Source: Clostridiaceae bacterium OM02-2AC | Lineage (GTDB): Bacteria; Bacillota_I; Bacilli_A; Erysipelotrichales; Erysipelotrichaceae | NCBI GenBank assembly: GCA_003481775.1 | Contig: QULU01000008.1 | Coordinates: 52,242 to 116,241, forward strand | Reading direction: 5' to 3' | DNA length: 64,000 nucleotides | In this document: positions 45,431 through 58,605 of the stretch, piece by piece | Numbering within the stretch: position 1 is the first letter of the stretch | How the letters are laid out: every line of letters starts with the position of its first letter | Made by a program: the position numbers and the translations under genes | Notes under the pieces: generated by a model | Seen by the model: the letters and a program-made list of their open reading frames with translations, nothing else | What the model was told of the DNA's origin: nothing | Database searches by the model: none

Positions 45431-45991
45431 TACAAATTAAGCTTACAAAAAGGTAGACCGCCTGTTGCAGCTTACCGGCAGAAACAGACAGTCTTTTTAT
45501 GAAGTCAGATGTTCTCTGGTTGTAAGGTTATAAGGAAAACAAAGACACTGCAATCTCTTTGTTAGTTTTATCTAACTCCATTTATAGAATACGCTATTTT
45601 ACAGAATCTGTCAACAATAACCTTCTTGTTTTTTTGTTTCATACTCCACCTTATTTACTTCTGGCACCTATTCATGCAAAAGCAGTCCAATCTAAGCTCC
45701 CTTCTGCAGATGACAAAACGAAGAGGTTTTCATGTCCTCTTCGCTTGTATGTGAATCATAGTATGCCAACGGCATCAAAATCAGCTAAAGCGCTATGCGT
45801 AATCATCATACGACTGCGCAAGCAGCAGGGGCAGCGGATTGCTTATGTATTCCAGTCAAAACCACAGCAGCTCCTACGCTTTGTATGTAGGCGCTTCAAA
45901 TCATACTGTTTCCTGGCTTCTTCTGGAAACTCGTTTTACAATACTTGGGCCTTTCGGGATGCTGCACAAGGGAAAATGCCTTATAGAAGTG
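45431..45991. other. intergenic region with hairpins and a possible broken HTH gene
   Basis: A partly paired element near 45450-45500 (AAAAAGG..AGAC/GTCTTTTT) and the terminator at 45714-45743 are visible. On the plus strand, IIIRLRKQQGQ near 45800 and, in another frame, VGASNHTVSWLLLE near 45890 look faintly like the two halves of an XRE helix-turn-helix. They are out of frame, so at most this is a decayed gene. Confidence 0.3.
45714..45743 (-). terminator. terminator-like hairpin downstream of SDR gene
   Basis: CGAAGAGG/CCTCTTCG with a 9-base loop followed on the minus strand by TTTTG. It is about 250 bases beyond the dehydrogenase stop codon. Confidence 0.5.
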
Positions 45992-46750
45992 TTATCCTAC
46001 AAAGCCGCCGTCAACAGACAAGACAGCACCAGTGACATATGCTGCCAGATCACTTGCTAGAAACAGCATTGCATTAGCAATGTCTTCCGGATTTCCAATT
46101 CGCTTTAAAGGAATCGTTGATGCCATGGCATTGATCATATTTTGATCCAGTGCCTTTACCATATCCGTACCAATGATGCCTGGGGCAACTGCATTGATTC
46201 GGATTCCATAGGACCCAAGCTCTCTGGCAAGCGACTGCGTCATTCCATTCACTGCGAATTTACTTGTTGGATATGCACTACCGGACTGCTGACCAAAACG
46301 GGAGACCATCGAGCTTGTATTGATGATCACACCAGCCCCCTTTTCCTTCATCATCGGTGCGCACAGGCGTGAGAGACGGAAAACTGCATCGACATTGATT
46401 TTCATTACCTCAAGGAAATGAGAATCGCTGTAATCAAAGATAGAGTAAGCATCAGAAACACCTGCGTTGTTGATCAGAACATCAACCGTACCAAATTCCT
46501 TTTTGATATCCGCAAGCACCTCTGTAATTTCCTCTTCACTCTGTAAATCCGGATGGTATCCTCTTACCGGATAGTCCGGATTTTCTTCCTTTAGAGCTTT
46601 CATTGCCTTGTCAACGGTTTCCTGACGGGAGCCAAACATTGCAACCTTTGATCCATTATCCAAAAATCCTTTTACTGCCGCAAAACCGATACCGCGTGTT
46701 CCCCCTGTTACAACTACTACCTTGTCTTTTAAAGACTCGAATGTACTCAT
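45992..46750 (-). CDS. short-chain dehydrogenase/reductase, BaiA-like
   Basis: The protein has 252 residues from ATG 46750 (GGAAAGGAG upstream). The Rossmann motif is TGGTRGIG, followed by NNAGVSD. The catalytic Ser is in NTSSMVS, with Tyr and Lys in SAYPTSK. SVDGGFVG ends the protein. The N-terminal third (GGTRGIGFAA, FLDNGSKV, QETVDKAMKALKEENP, PDLQS) closely follows remembered BaiA bile-acid 3-hydroxysteroid dehydrogenases, more than FabG. Phe/Gly after the first strand and FGSRQE suggest possible NAD preference. It could also be a general 3-oxoacyl reductase. It is monocistronic. Confidence 0.85.
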   Translation of the reverse strand: MSTFESLKDKVVVVTGGTRGIGFAAVKGFLDNGSKVAMFGSRQETVDKAMKALKEENPDYPVRGYHPDLQSEEEITEVLADIKKEFGTVDVLINNAGVSDAYSIFDYSDSHFLEVMKINVDAVFRLSRLCAPMMKEKGAGVIINTSSMVSRFGQQSGSAYPTSKFAVNGMTQSLARELGSYGIRINAVAPGIIGTDMVKALDQNMINAMASTIPLKRIGNPEDIANAMLFLASDLAAYVTGAVLSVDGGFVG

Positions 46751-46780
46751 GAAAGCACTCCTTTCCTGTATGTTAAGTAC

Positions 46781-46809
46781 ACTATAGCACAACTGATTTT
46801 TAACTTCAA
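46781..46809 (-). promoter_or_regulatory. promoter of SDR gene
   Basis: TTGAAG, 17 bases, TATAGT on the minus strand, about 30 bases before the start codon. Confidence 0.7.
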
Positions 46810-46814
46810 CTTAA

Positions 46815-46856
46815 GAAAGGAAAAGACGAGCCACATAGAACCCGTCTTTTCCTTTC
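46815..46856. terminator. terminator of pyr operon (bidirectional stem)
   Basis: GAAAGGAAAAGACG and CGTCTTTTCCTTTC make a perfect 14-bp stem with a 14-base loop, 62 bases after the carB1 stop and upstream of the SDR promoter. Confidence 0.8.
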
Positions 46857-46918
46857 GCCTGAAATGTCAAAAAAGCTATTCGATTTTCCTTTACAAGGCT
46901 GCACTAAGCAATTATTTG

Positions 46919-49900
46919 CTAGTGCTCCAGCTCATTCATTGAAATGGTCGTAAAATTCAAGGCCTCCAGCACCTTTAATATCGCATTTGCCGTATCAAAG
47001 GAGGTGAAGCAGCTGATATTATTTTCTGCGGATACACGACGAATCAGGAAGCCGTCATTGGTTACCTCCTTATCCTCGCTGGACATGGTATTGATCACAT
47101 AATTTACCTTCCCCCTGCGGATCACATCCAGGACATTCAAATCGCCCTCCTGGGAAATCTTATTAACCGTTTTCACAAACAACCCGTTTTCCTGTAAGAA
47201 CTTCGCGGTTCCACTTGTCGCATAAATGCCATAACCGATGGCAGAGAAACGCTTTGCCATGCGCAGCCCCTCTTCCTTGTCGTCATCCGCAATCGTCATC
47301 AATACATTTCCATGATTCGGAATACGGATACCGCTGGCAAGCAGTGCCTTATACAGTGCTTTTTCCAAGGTAACATCACCACCCAGTGCTTCTCCGGTCG
47401 ATTTCATTTCCGGTCCCAGCACCGTATCAACGCTGCGCAGCTTCGCAAAGGAGAACACCGGCGCCTTGACAAAAACACGATCCTCAAACGGACGGAGACC
47501 TTCCTCATAGCCTTGCTCAGCCAAGGAGTCACCTAGAACACAGCGTGTTGCGATATGACTCATTGCCACTCCGGTGATTTTGCTTAAGAATGGTACGGTA
47601 CGGGAGCTTCGCGGATTGACCTCCAGAACATATACCATTTCCTCTTTTCCATCCTTTGGCGCCTCCACGATAAACTGGATATTGAACAAGCCGATAAAGT
47701 GGAATCCCTTTCCGATACGAATGCTGTAATCAACAATGGTGTCGCGCACCTTGTCGGAAATGGTCTGCGGCGGATAGACACTGATCGAGTCACCGGAGTG
47801 AATACCGGCCCGCTCGATATGCTCCATGATTCCCGGAATAACCACATGCTCACCATCGCAGATGGCATCGATTTCCAGCTCCTTGCCGACGATGTATTTA
47901 TCCACCAAAATCGGTGCATCGTGGCTGATTTCCTTAACTGCTGTCGCCATATAAATACGCAGATCGTCATCATTGTGCACGATTTCCATCGCACGTCCGC
48001 CAAGGACATAAGAAGGGCGTACCAGTACCGGATACCCGATGCGGTTCGCAATGTCGACTGCTTCCTCAACCTCCACAGCTGTTTCCCCCTGTGGCTGTGG
48101 AATATCCAGCGTATGCAGCATTGCTTCAAACGCATGGCGGTCTTCGGCACGGTCAATATCCTTGAGGGAGGTTCCCAGAATCTTCACACCGCGCTCCACC
48201 AGCTTATCCGCCAGATTGATTGCCGTCTGTCCGCCGAACTGTACAATCACGCCCAGCGGCTGTTCCAGATCCACAACGTGCATAACATCCTCAATCGTCA
48301 GCGGTTCAAAATACAGCTTATCGGATATAGAAAAGTCTGTCGATACCGTTTCCGGATTGTTGTTGATAACGATCGCCTCATAGCCGCGCTCCCGCAGTGT
48401 CATTACACAGTGTACGGTCGCATAGTCGAATTCCACACCCTGTCCGATACGAATCGGTCCGGAGCCGAGAACGATGATTTTCTTACGGTCTGTACGGAAG
48501 GATTCCGTTTCCTGTTCATAGGTGGAATAGAAATACGGTGTCGCACTTTCAAATTCCGCTGCACAGGTATCTACCATTTTGTATACTGGTACGATGCCGT
48601 TATTCTTCCGCAGCTCATAGAGGGAGCGCTCCTTCATCCCCCACTTGCGGGCGATATAGGAATCCGCAAAGCCGTTTTCCTTCAACGTACGGAGTACGGA
48701 AAGATTTTGTGGATGTGCCATCATTTCCTCTTCCAGAGAAATGATATTCGCAAATTTATGCAGGAAGAACATGTCAATCTTCGTGATTTCATGAACACGT
48801 GCCAGCGATTCCTTGCGGCGAATCAGCTCAGCGATGCCAAACATGCGCAGATCATCCTTTACCGCAATCTTCTCCCACAGCTGCTCGGTTGTACAGGCAT
48901 CGATTTCCTTATGATCGATGTGATCACATTTCATTTCCAGAGAGCGTACTGCCTTCAGAAAGCTTTCTTCAAAATTGCGACCGATGGACATAACTTCACC
49001 GGTAGACTTCATCTGTGTTCCCAAACGACGATCGGCCCTCTCAAATTTATCAAACGGGAATCGTGCCAGCTTCGTAACGATGTAATCCAGTGACGGCTCA
49101 AAGCAGGCATAGCTCGTCCTGGTAATCGGATTGATGATTTCATCCAACGTCATACCGACTGCAATCTTTGCGGCCAGCTTTGCAATCGGATAGCCGGTAG
49201 CCTTGGAGGCGAGCGCTGAAGAGCGGGATACTCTTGGATTCACCTCAATGATATAGTATTTGAAGTTATTGGGATCCAGAGCCAGCTGTACATTGCAGCC
49301 GCCGCATATTTTCAGGGCACGTATAATTTTCAGACTGGCATTGCGCAGCATCTGATGCTCACGATCGGACAACGTCTGCACAGGCGCCACAACCATAGAA
49401 TCACCGGTATGAATTCCCACCGGATCGATGTTTTCCATGTTACAGACCATGATAGCATTATCGTTATTGTCCCGCATAACCTCATATTCGATTTCTTTAA
49501 AGCCTGCGATGCTGCGTTCAATCAGACACTGATGTACCGGAGACAGCTTTAATCCGTTATCCGCAATGATACGCAGCTCCTCTTCCGTATCCGCAAAGCC
49601 TCCACCGGTTCCTCCCAGTGTGTACGCCGGACGAACAACTACCGGATAGCCAATGGAATTCGCAAAGGCAATCGCCTCCTCCACGGTATGTACGATATCG
49701 CTCTCCGGTACCGGTTCGTTGATTTCATACATCAGATTCCGAAACAGCTCACGATCCTCCGCCTTGTTGATGGCAGCTAAGTCCGTTCCCAAAATCTCCA
49801 CATCGTATTCCTCAAGGATACCTGATTCAGCTAGTTCAACAACCAGATTCAATCCGGTTTGTCCCCCCAGACTGCCCAGTACGGCATCCGGGCGTTCTTT

Positions 49901-50137
49901 ATATATGATGCGGCTGGCAAATTCAAGGGTCAGAGGTTCAATATAGACACGATCCGCAATCGCCGTATCGGTCATGATCGTTGCCGGATTGGAATTGATC
50001 AGGACGACCTCATAGCCTTCCTCACGAAGGGACTGACAGGCCTGACTTCCGGCATAATCAAACTCCGCAGCCTGTCCGATGACAATTGGTCCAGACCCGA
50101 TCACAAGTATTTTTTTCATATCTGTACGCTTTGTCAT
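46919..50137 (-). CDS. carB: carbamoyl-phosphate synthase large subunit, copy 1
   Basis: The protein has 1072 residues, full length. Two ATP-grasp halves each begin with a [17 protein letters not shown] pre-ATP-grasp motif (residues about 10 and 555). Others are [35 protein letters not shown] in the first half and [16 protein letters not shown] in the second. A C-terminal MGS-like allosteric domain covers about 930-1060. It phosphorylates bicarbonate and carbamate to make carbamoyl phosphate from ammonia delivered by CarA. ATG 50137 is 2 bases after the carA1 stop, with AAAAGGAG inside the end of carA1. It is the last gene of the operon and a close paralogue of the gene at 54309. Confidence 0.96.
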   Translation of the reverse strand: MTKRTDMKKILVIGSGPIVIGQAAEFDYAGSQACQSLREEGYEVVLINSNPATIMTDTAIADRVYIEPLTLEFASRIIYKERPDAVLGSLGGQTGLNLVVELAESGILEEYDVEILGTDLAAINKAEDRELFRNLMYEINEPVPESDIVHTVEEAIAFANSIGYPVVVRPAYTLGGTGGGFADTEEELRIIADNGLKLSPVHQCLIERSIAGFKEIEYEVMRDNNDNAIMVCNMENIDPVGIHTGDSMVVAPVQTLSDREHQMLRNASLKIIRALKICGGCNVQLALDPNNFKYYIIEVNPRVSRSSALASKATGYPIAKLAAKIAVGMTLDEIINPITRTSYACFEPSLDYIVTKLARFPFDKFERADRRLGTQMKSTGEVMSIGRNFEESFLKAVRSLEMKCDHIDHKEIDACTTEQLWEKIAVKDDLRMFGIAELIRRKESLARVHEITKIDMFFLHKFANIISLEEEMMAHPQNLSVLRTLKENGFADSYIARKWGMKERSLYELRKNNGIVPVYKMVDTCAAEFESATPYFYSTYEQETESFRTDRKKIIVLGSGPIRIGQGVEFDYATVHCVMTLRERGYEAIVINNNPETVSTDFSISDKLYFEPLTIEDVMHVVDLEQPLGVIVQFGGQTAINLADKLVERGVKILGTSLKDIDRAEDRHAFEAMLHTLDIPQPQGETAVEVEEAVDIANRIGYPVLVRPSYVLGGRAMEIVHNDDDLRIYMATAVKEISHDAPILVDKYIVGKELEIDAICDGEHVVIPGIMEHIERAGIHSGDSISVYPPQTISDKVRDTIVDYSIRIGKGFHFIGLFNIQFIVEAPKDGKEEMVYVLEVNPRSSRTVPFLSKITGVAMSHIATRCVLGDSLAEQGYEEGLRPFEDRVFVKAPVFSFAKLRSVDTVLGPEMKSTGEALGGDVTLEKALYKALLASGIRIPNHGNVLMTIADDDKEEGLRMAKRFSAIGYGIYATSGTAKFLQENGLFVKTVNKISQEGDLNVLDVIRRGKVNYVINTMSSEDKEVTNDGFLIRRVSAENNISCFTSFDTANAILKVLEALNFTTISMNELEH

Positions 50138-50139
50138 AA

Positions 50140-51216
50140 TTACGCATTCTCCTTTTCCATCAGTTCCATGAATTGATCAAACAGATAATTCGCATCCTCC
50201 GGTCCCGGTGCAGCCTCCGGATGATACTGTACACTGAATACCGGGTAGCGTTTATGGCGGACACCCTCCACACTCTTATCATTCAGTGCCTGATGTGTCA
50301 TTATCAGGTCTGTGCTCGCAAGACTTTCTACTTCCACAGCATAGCCGTGATTCTGCGAGGTGATTTCCACTTTTCCGCTGGACAGATTCAGGACGGGATG
50401 ATTACAGCCGCGATGTCCGAATTTCAGCTTGACCGTATTGGCACCGCACGCCAGAGAAATCAGCTGATGTCCAAGGCAGATGCCGAATACCGGAACATGC
50501 TTGATCAGCTCGCGGATTTCCTTGATTGCGCCTGTCATATCCTTGGGATCCCCCGGACCGTTGCTCAGCATAATGCCATCCGGATGCAGGGCAAGAATTG
50601 CCTGTGCTGATGTATTATATGGTACAACAACAAGATCGCAGCTTCTGCGGGACAGCTCGCGGATGATGCCATGCTTTGCCCCGAAATCCATCAGTACAAC
50701 CTTTTTCCCACGAGCTGGAATTGGAAATGGCTTCTGCGTGGATACGCGTGCAACCTGATCGTGCAAAAAATCAGTCTCCTTCAACAGCCTGACCATTGCT
50801 TCCACATCTGCATCCGCATCTGCCATAATGGCACGCATGGTACCGCTGCTGCGCAGCTTTCTTGTAATCGCGCGGGTATCCACATGGCAGATTCCCGGTA
50901 TTTCCTTTAGCTTTAAAAATTCATCCAGTGTCAGATCGCATCGGAAGTTGCTTGGCTGCGCACAGTATTCCTTCACAACAAAGCCGAACACAGCAGGATC
51001 CAGACTCTCAAAGTCATCCCGGTTGATTCCATAATTTCCAATCATCGGATAGGTCATCATAACGATTTGACCGCAATAGGATAAATCGGACAGTACCTCC
51101 TGATAGCCGCTCATTCCGGTATTGAATACAAGCTCCCCTACCTGATAATGATCAGCTCCGAAGCCGCAGCCTTCATATACACTGCCGTCCTCCAGTATCA
51201 GTAAACGTTTTTTCAT
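50140..51216 (-). CDS. carA: carbamoyl-phosphate synthase small subunit, copy 1 (active glutaminase)
   Basis: The protein has 358 residues from ATG 51216 (ACAGGAGGAGC upstream). The N-terminal CPSase domain is at about 1-150 ([35 protein letters not shown]). The class I glutamine amidotransferase domain has nucleophile Cys247 in FGICLGHQ and His332/Glu334 in YHPEA; NGPGDP is present. It hydrolyses glutamine and channels ammonia to CarB. It lies downstream of pyrE, with a strong hairpin in the 96-base gap, so this pair may be regulated apart from the rest of the operon. Confidence 0.96.
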   Translation of the reverse strand: MKKRLLILEDGSVYEGCGFGADHYQVGELVFNTGMSGYQEVLSDLSYCGQIVMMTYPMIGNYGINRDDFESLDPAVFGFVVKEYCAQPSNFRCDLTLDEFLKLKEIPGICHVDTRAITRKLRSSGTMRAIMADADADVEAMVRLLKETDFLHDQVARVSTQKPFPIPARGKKVVLMDFGAKHGIIRELSRRSCDLVVVPYNTSAQAILALHPDGIMLSNGPGDPKDMTGAIKEIRELIKHVPVFGICLGHQLISLACGANTVKLKFGHRGCNHPVLNLSSGKVEITSQNHGYAVEVESLASTDLIMTHQALNDKSVEGVRHKRYPVFSVQYHPEAAPGPEDANYLFDQFMELMEKENA

Positions 51217-51260
51217 ATAGCTCCTCCTGTAAGTCCTTACAATTGCCGTTTCCACCAAAA

Positions 51261-51291
51261 GGGCATAGAATACCTGCTGTATTCTATGCCC
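51261..51291 (-). terminator. hairpin between pyrE and carA1
   Basis: GGGCATAGAATAC/GTATTCTATGCCC, a perfect 13-bp stem with a 5-base loop, followed on the minus strand by TTTTGG. It may be a partial terminator or attenuator that separates carA1B1 from the upstream pyr genes. No clear promoter was found in the 45 bases between it and carA1. Confidence 0.65.
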
Positions 51292-51312
51292 CAATGCATT
51301 GTGCTCTCTATT

Positions 51313-51951
51313 CTATTTTTCCATCCAGGATTCATCCTTCGGATCCTGTTTCCATGCCTTTAATTTCTCAAGGTCACCATCCTTGATATAGGCATTCTCC
51401 AATGCCACATCTATCAGTACATCATAATTGCTCAATGTCTTAAATTCACAGGAAATACTGTGAAACAGCTCTGTAGATGCCGGTAACAGATAGGTGAAAA
51501 TTGCCACAACGCCCAGTACCTCGGCACCTGCCTCACGCAGAGATTCAATGACATCCTTGACGGAGCCTCCTGTTGAAATCAAATCCTCTACGACAACAAC
51601 CTTGGCACCCTGTTCGATTTTTCCCTCAATTTTATTTCCTTTTCCATGACTCTTGTTGGAGCTGCGCACATAGCCAAACGGCTTCTCCAGCTTGTCTGCC
51701 ACCATCGCTCCCCATGGGATACCGGCAGTCGCTGTACCGACGATGACCTCAGCCTCTGCATATTCCTGCTTGATCAGTTCTACAAAGCCTTGCACAACCA
51801 CACTGCGCTTTTCCGGAAAGGAAAGTACCAGACGGTTGTCACAGTAGATTGGTGATTTGATTCCGCTTGCCCATGTAAATGGATCATTTGGCTGCAGAGA
51901 TACCGCCTGGATATCCAGCAGATTCTTTGCGACAGTTTTTTCAATATTCAT
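51313..51951 (-). CDS. pyrE: orotate phosphoribosyltransferase
   Basis: The protein has 212 residues. Its ATG directly follows the pyrF stop codon (TAAATG), with GGAGGG in the end of pyrF. The PRPP-binding motif is VVVVEDLISTGGSV. Others are FTWASGIKSPIYCDNR, VGTATAGIPWGA and YVRSSNKSHGKGNKIEG (flexible catalytic loop). It makes OMP from orotate and PRPP. It is the last gene before the intra-operon hairpin. Confidence 0.95.
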   Translation of the reverse strand: MNIEKTVAKNLLDIQAVSLQPNDPFTWASGIKSPIYCDNRLVLSFPEKRSVVVQGFVELIKQEYAEAEVIVGTATAGIPWGAMVADKLEKPFGYVRSSNKSHGKGNKIEGKIEQGAKVVVVEDLISTGGSVKDVIESLREAGAEVLGVVAIFTYLLPASTELFHSISCEFKTLSNYDVLIDVALENAYIKDGDLEKLKAWKQDPKDESWMEK

Positions 51952-52652
51952 TTATTTACCCTCCATCGTTTTTTCAATTTCATGATAGGTAGCCACCGGA
52001 TCGGCACTTTTTGTAATGCTTCTTCCCACGACGATGTAGTCACAGCCCTGTTCTTTGGCAAATGCCGGGGTTGCCACGCGCTTTTGATCATCCTTGGAAT
52101 CATCCGCAAGACGAATACCCGGTGTAACCGTCAGAAAGTCAGACCCGCATGCCTCATGAATTGCCTTTGCTTCATGAACAGAGCACACAACACCGTCCAG
52201 TCCGCTTTCCTTTGCCAGCTTCGCATAGGAGATGACAACATCCTTTACATCTCCGGGAATCAGCAGCTCTTCATTCATTGCTTCCTGTGATGTACTTGTC
52301 AGCTGAGTTACAGCGATACAAAGCGGACGCTTGCCATGGACAGCTCCCTCTTCCAGACCTTCGATTGCTGCCTTCATCATGGCACTTCCACCTGCCGCAT
52401 GCAGATTAACGATATCCACATCCAGCTTTGCCAGATTCTTCATACCGTTTTTTACAGTGTTTGGTATATCGTGCAGCTTCAGATCCAGAAAAATTTTGTG
52501 TCCGCGCTTTTTGATTTCATGAATCATTTCAAAACCGAACGCATAGGTAAGCTCCATTCCGACCTTCACATATACCGGTTCTTTAAATTTATCAAGAAAA
52601 TTCATGACGTCTTCTTTTCTGGAAAAATCCAGAGCAACAATTGTTTTACTCA

Positions 52653-52653
<1 letters not shown>
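51952..52653 (-). CDS. pyrF: orotidine 5'-phosphate decarboxylase
   Basis: The protein has 233 residues from ATG 52653, whose A is the last base of the pyrD stop codon (TGATG). The catalytic motif is FLDLKLHDIPNTVKNG near residue 57; VTPGIRL and DYIVVGRSIT bind phosphate. It converts OMP to UMP. Translational coupling to pyrD and pyrE. Confidence 0.96.
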
Positions 52654-54307
<1,654 letters not shown>

Positions 54308-54308
54308 C

Positions 54309-57300
54309 TTATCCCTCCAGTTCATTCATGGAAATGGTTGTAAAGGTTTGGGATTCCAGCACGCGCAGAATCGCATTGGCGGTATCCAGTGACGTGAAGC
54401 AGCTGATGTTATTCTCAGCGGCAGCACGGCGGATTTCAAAGCCGTCACGGTTCACCTCGCTGGAGATACTCATCGTATTAACCACATAATTGACGCGTCC
54501 CTTGCGGATGACATCAATGACATTGTTGTCCGTTTCCTCCTTCACCTTGTCTACGGTTTTCACATAGATGCCGTTGGAGGAAAGATACTGTGCCGTTCCC
54601 TTTGTCGCATAAATGCCATAGCCGATGGCTGAGAAGCGCTTCGCAATCTTCAGACCCTCCTGCTTGTCATCATCCGCAACCGTAATCAAAACATTTCCAT
54701 GCAGCGGAATCTTTACCCCGCTTGCCAGCAGCGCCTTGTATAACGCCTTTTCCAGCGTCACATCACCGCCCAGTGCTTCTCCGGTTGATTTCATTTCCGG
54801 CCCCAGTGTCGTATCAACACTTCGCAGCTTCGCAAAGGAGAACACCGGTGCCTTGACGAAGACACGCTCACTTTCCGGATGCACACCTTCCTCATAGCCC
54901 TGCTCCTTTAGGGAATCACCAAGAACACAGCGTGTTGCTACATAGGACATTGGAACATTGGTAACCTTGCTCAGGAACGGTACGGTACGAGAGCTTCTTG
55001 GATTGACCTCCAGAACATACACTCTTTCTTCTCCGCTTTTCTTATCGGTTTCCACGATGAACTGTATATTATACAGACCGATGAAATGGAATCCCTTACC
55101 GATGCGAATCGCATAATCTGTAATTGTATCCTTCACCTTTTGGCTGGCTGTCGGCGCCGGATAGACACTGATGGAGTCACCGGAGTGCACACCGGCACGC
55201 TCGATATGCTCCATGATGCCCGGAATGTACACATGCTCACCATCACAGATCGCATCCACTTCCATTTCCTTGCCGATGATATATTTATCAACCAGAATCG
55301 GTGCATCATGGCTGATTTCCTTCACTGCCGTTGCCATATAGACACGCAGGTCGTCGTCGTTGTGCACAATCTCCATCGCACGTCCGCCCAATACATAGGA
55401 TGGGCGTACCAGTACCGGATATCCGATACGGTTTGCGATTTTCACCGCTTCCTCAACCTCTACAGCAGTTTCTCCCTGCGGCTGCGGGATATCCAGCTTA
55501 TGCAGCATTTCCTCAAATTCATGACGGTCTTCGGCACGATCGATATTTTCCAGGGAGGTTCCCAGAATCTTTACCCCGCGTGCAACCAGCTTGTCAGCAA
55601 GATTGATTGCCGTCTGCCCGCCGAACTGAACCACAACCCCCAGCGGCTGTTCCAAATCGATGACATGCATAACATCCTCAATCGTCAGCGGTTCAAAATA
55701 CAGTTTATCGGAAATGGAGTAATCCGTTGACACGGTTTCCGGATTGTTGTTGATAACGATAGCTTCATAGCCGCGTTCACGAATCGTCTTCACACAGTGT
55801 ACGGTCGCATAGTCAAACTCCACACCCTGTCCGATCCGGATGGGACCGGAGCCCAGAACGATAATTTTGCGGTTGTCACTGCGAATGGATTCATTTTCAT
55901 GCTCATAGGTGGAATACAGATACGGCGTATGGGAAACATACTCCCCTGCACATGTATCCACATTTTTATATACCGGCGTAATGCCGTTTTGTTTCCTTGT
56001 ATCATAGAGAGCTGCTTCCTCTACATGCCAGCTTCTTGCTATCCAGGAATCCGCAAAGCCCATTTTCTTGGAAGCCTTTAAAATCTCCAGATTCATAGGA
56101 TGCTGCCGGATAAGTGCCTCCTGTGCAACGATATTTTTAAAGCGGTTCAGGAAGTAGCGGTCCATTTTTGTCACTGCGAAGATGTCCTCGATGTCAGCCC
56201 CTCTGCGCAGCAATGCGGTAATGACATAGATGCGCTCATCATCACACTGTGCAAGCTTCTTCCATAAGGCATCCTCATCCATCGCATTGATATCATTTTG
56301 TTCCAGATGATCCGTCTTCATTTCCAGAGAGCGGATAGCCTTTAAAATCGCTTCATCGAAGGTGCGTCCGATGGACATAACCTCTCCGGTCGCCTTCATC
56401 TGTGTTCCCAGCGTACGGTCTGCCTTCGGGAATTTATCAAAGGCAAAGCGCGGAAATTTTGCGACAACGTAGTCAATGCACGGCTCCACACACGCATAGC
56501 TGGTCGTTGTGACCGGATTGATGATTTCATCCAGCGTCAGGCCAACCGCCACCTTTGCCGCAAGCTTGGCAATCGGATAGCCGGTAGCCTTGGAGGCAAG
56601 AGCGGAGGAACGGGATACACGCGGATTGACCTCAATGACATAGTAGTTGAAGCTGTTTGGATCAAGTGCCAGCTGTACATTGCAGCCGCCACAGATTTTT
56701 AATGCACGGATGATTTTCAGTGCAGATGCACGCATAATGCCGCATTCTCTGTCCGTCAGTGTCTGCGTTGGCGCAACAACAATGGAATCCCCGGTATGAA
56801 TACCGACCGGATCAACATTTTCCATATTGCAGACAACGATTGCATTATCTGCATTGTCACGCATAACCTCGTATTCAATTTCCTTATAACCGGCAATGCT
56901 CTGTTCGATCAGGCACTGGTGTACCGGAGAAATTTTCAGACCGTTGTCACAGATAACACGCAGCTCTTCCTCGCTGTGTGCAAATCCGCCTCCGGTTCCA
57001 CCCAGCGTAAACGCAGGACGAACAACAACCGGATAGCCGTTCTCAGCAGCAAATGCAGCAGCTTCCTCGACGGTGTGGACAATCACACTTTCCGGAACCG
57101 GCTCCCCGATTTCATACATCAGCTCACGGAATTTATCACGATCCTCTGCCTTTTCGATAGCATCCAGTGCCGTTCCCAAAATCTCCACGTGGTATTCATC
57201 CAGAATACCGCTTTCTGCCAGCTCAACAACCAGATTTAAACCGGTCTGTCCTCCCAGACTACCCAAAATAGCATCCGGGCGCTCCTTATAGATAACGCGG

Positions 57301-57524
57301 CTTGCAAATTCCAGTGTCAGCGGCTCGATATATACACGATCCGCAATGACGGTATCCGTCATAATCGTTGCAGGATTGGAGTTGATCAGAATAACCTCAT
57401 AGCCTTCCTCACGCAACGCTGTACATGCCTGACAGCCGGCATAGTCAAATTCCGCTGCCTGTCCAATGACGATCGGACCGGAGCCAATCACCATAATTTT
57501 CTTAATATCGCTTCTTTTCGGCAT
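54309..57524 (-). CDS. carB: carbamoyl-phosphate synthase large subunit, copy 2
   Basis: The protein has 1071 residues from ATG 57524 (AAAGGAG upstream), one base after the carA2 stop. All landmarks are intact: [47 protein letters not shown], the second-half [18 protein letters not shown], and the C-terminal MGS domain ([18 protein letters not shown]). It is very similar to carB1 throughout but clearly diverged (for example in the 420-530 oligomerisation region), so this is an established duplication and not an assembly artefact. It can be expected to synthesise carbamoyl phosphate, but its partner subunit lacks glutaminase residues. Confidence 0.95.
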   Translation of the reverse strand: MPKRSDIKKIMVIGSGPIVIGQAAEFDYAGCQACTALREEGYEVILINSNPATIMTDTVIADRVYIEPLTLEFASRVIYKERPDAILGSLGGQTGLNLVVELAESGILDEYHVEILGTALDAIEKAEDRDKFRELMYEIGEPVPESVIVHTVEEAAAFAAENGYPVVVRPAFTLGGTGGGFAHSEEELRVICDNGLKISPVHQCLIEQSIAGYKEIEYEVMRDNADNAIVVCNMENVDPVGIHTGDSIVVAPTQTLTDRECGIMRASALKIIRALKICGGCNVQLALDPNSFNYYVIEVNPRVSRSSALASKATGYPIAKLAAKVAVGLTLDEIINPVTTTSYACVEPCIDYVVAKFPRFAFDKFPKADRTLGTQMKATGEVMSIGRTFDEAILKAIRSLEMKTDHLEQNDINAMDEDALWKKLAQCDDERIYVITALLRRGADIEDIFAVTKMDRYFLNRFKNIVAQEALIRQHPMNLEILKASKKMGFADSWIARSWHVEEAALYDTRKQNGITPVYKNVDTCAGEYVSHTPYLYSTYEHENESIRSDNRKIIVLGSGPIRIGQGVEFDYATVHCVKTIRERGYEAIVINNNPETVSTDYSISDKLYFEPLTIEDVMHVIDLEQPLGVVVQFGGQTAINLADKLVARGVKILGTSLENIDRAEDRHEFEEMLHKLDIPQPQGETAVEVEEAVKIANRIGYPVLVRPSYVLGGRAMEIVHNDDDLRVYMATAVKEISHDAPILVDKYIIGKEMEVDAICDGEHVYIPGIMEHIERAGVHSGDSISVYPAPTASQKVKDTITDYAIRIGKGFHFIGLYNIQFIVETDKKSGEERVYVLEVNPRSSRTVPFLSKVTNVPMSYVATRCVLGDSLKEQGYEEGVHPESERVFVKAPVFSFAKLRSVDTTLGPEMKSTGEALGGDVTLEKALYKALLASGVKIPLHGNVLITVADDDKQEGLKIAKRFSAIGYGIYATKGTAQYLSSNGIYVKTVDKVKEETDNNVIDVIRKGRVNYVVNTMSISSEVNRDGFEIRRAAAENNISCFTSLDTANAILRVLESQTFTTISMNELEG

Positions 57525-57525
57525 T

Positions 57526-58605
57526 CTATTCAGCACTCCTTTCCTTCATCAAATTGCAGAAATCATCAAAGATATAGGTACAGTCATCCGCACCTGGTGC
57601 TGCCTCCGGCTCAAAGGAGAAGGAGAACAGCGGATAGGTTTCATGGGTAAAGCCTTCTATGGAGCCGTCATTCAGCGCCGTGTAGGTTGTAATCAGCCCG
57701 GTTCCCTCAATGGATTCCGGTGTGACCTCATATCCGTGATTCTGTGCGGTAAATTCAATTTTCTGTTTTTTCAGATTACGCACCGGAGAAGAATTCCCAT
57801 GGTGACCAACCTTCATTTTCACAACCGTTGCACCGCATGCAGCCGCTATAACCTCATGACCCAGACCGATTCCCAGCATCGGCACACTGCCCAGCAGCTC
57901 CTTACAGGTGGCTACCGTTTCCGGTATGTCCTGCGGTGCTCCCGGACCACCGCTGTAGACGATGCCATCCGGATGGATTGCCAGAATATCCTGTGCACTC
58001 ATATTATAAGGTACGACGATCAGATCGCAGCCGCGCATATTGAATTCACGAATCACAGCAAACTTTGTTCCGATATCCACCATGACAACCTTCTGTCCAC
58101 GGGATGGAATCGGGAACGGCTTCACTGTGGAAACCACCTGTACACCATCCTTAGGAAGCTCTGTTTCCCGCAGCTGCTTCACAAGCGCTTCTACATCAGC
58201 ATCCGCATCTGCCATGATTGCCTTGCACGTACCGTGATCTCTAATTTTTCTTGTAATTTCACGCGTATCAATATCCGCTATACCGGGAATTCCCTTCAGC
58301 TTCATAAAGGCATCCAGCGTCATATCGCTGCGGAAGTTGCTCGGTGTCTCACAGTATTCCTTGACAACAAAGCCAAACATCTTCGGTGAGATACTTTCAA
58401 AATCATCACGGTTGATCCCGCAGTTTCCCATCGCAGGATAGGTCATCATGACGATTTGTCCATAGTAGGACAGATCGGAGATAATTTCCTGATACCCGCT
58501 CATACCCGTCTGGAAGATCAGCTCTCCCATCTGATACCGGTCGCCTCCAAAGGCGATTCCTTCGTAAACACTGCCGTCTTCAAGAATCAATAGTCGCTTT
58601 TTCAT
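57526..58605 (-). CDS. carA: carbamoyl-phosphate synthase small-subunit paralogue with dead glutaminase site
   Basis: The protein has 359 residues and aligns without gaps to the copy at 50140. The N-terminal CPSase domain is well kept ([32 protein letters not shown]). In the amidotransferase domain the nucleophile Cys is Gly247 (LGIGLGHE instead of FGICLGHQ). The catalytic His is Glu332 (FEPEA instead of YHPEA). Gln251 is Glu, and NGPGDP is GGPGAP. Glutamine hydrolysis should be impossible. In known CPSases, loss of this Cys leaves ammonia-dependent synthesis. The start overlaps pyrC by 4 bases (ATGA) and carB2 follows after one base. It may support ammonia-using synthesis or act as a structural or regulatory subunit. 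Confidence 0.93.
   Translation of the reverse strand: MKKRLLILEDGSVYEGIAFGGDRYQMGELIFQTGMSGYQEIISDLSYYGQIVMMTYPAMGNCGINRDDFESISPKMFGFVVKEYCETPSNFRSDMTLDAFMKLKGIPGIADIDTREITRKIRDHGTCKAIMADADADVEALVKQLRETELPKDGVQVVSTVKPFPIPSRGQKVVMVDIGTKFAVIREFNMRGCDLIVVPYNMSAQDILAIHPDGIVYSGGPGAPQDIPETVATCKELLGSVPMLGIGLGHEVIAAACGATVVKMKVGHHGNSSPVRNLKKQKIEFTAQNHGYEVTPESIEGTGLITTYTALNDGSIEGFTHETYPLFSFSFEPEAAPGADDCTYIFDDFCNLMKERSAE

Noticed and set aside
45559..46035. 158-codon plus-strand open frame before the SDR gene.
   Set aside because: No ribosome binding site, overlaps the 3' end of the real SDR gene, and has no coherent sequence; only a faint broken HTH resemblance was noted.
47699..49093. 464-codon plus-strand open frame opposite carB1, and a similar one at 55086-55730 opposite carB2.
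   Set aside because: Both carB genes show the same antisense openness because of their shared sequence. No ribosome binding site and no family resemblance.
54309..58605. carA2B2 considered as an assembly duplication of carA1B1.
   Set aside because: The copies differ at many residues along their length, including the catalytic positions, and have different neighbours and junctions.
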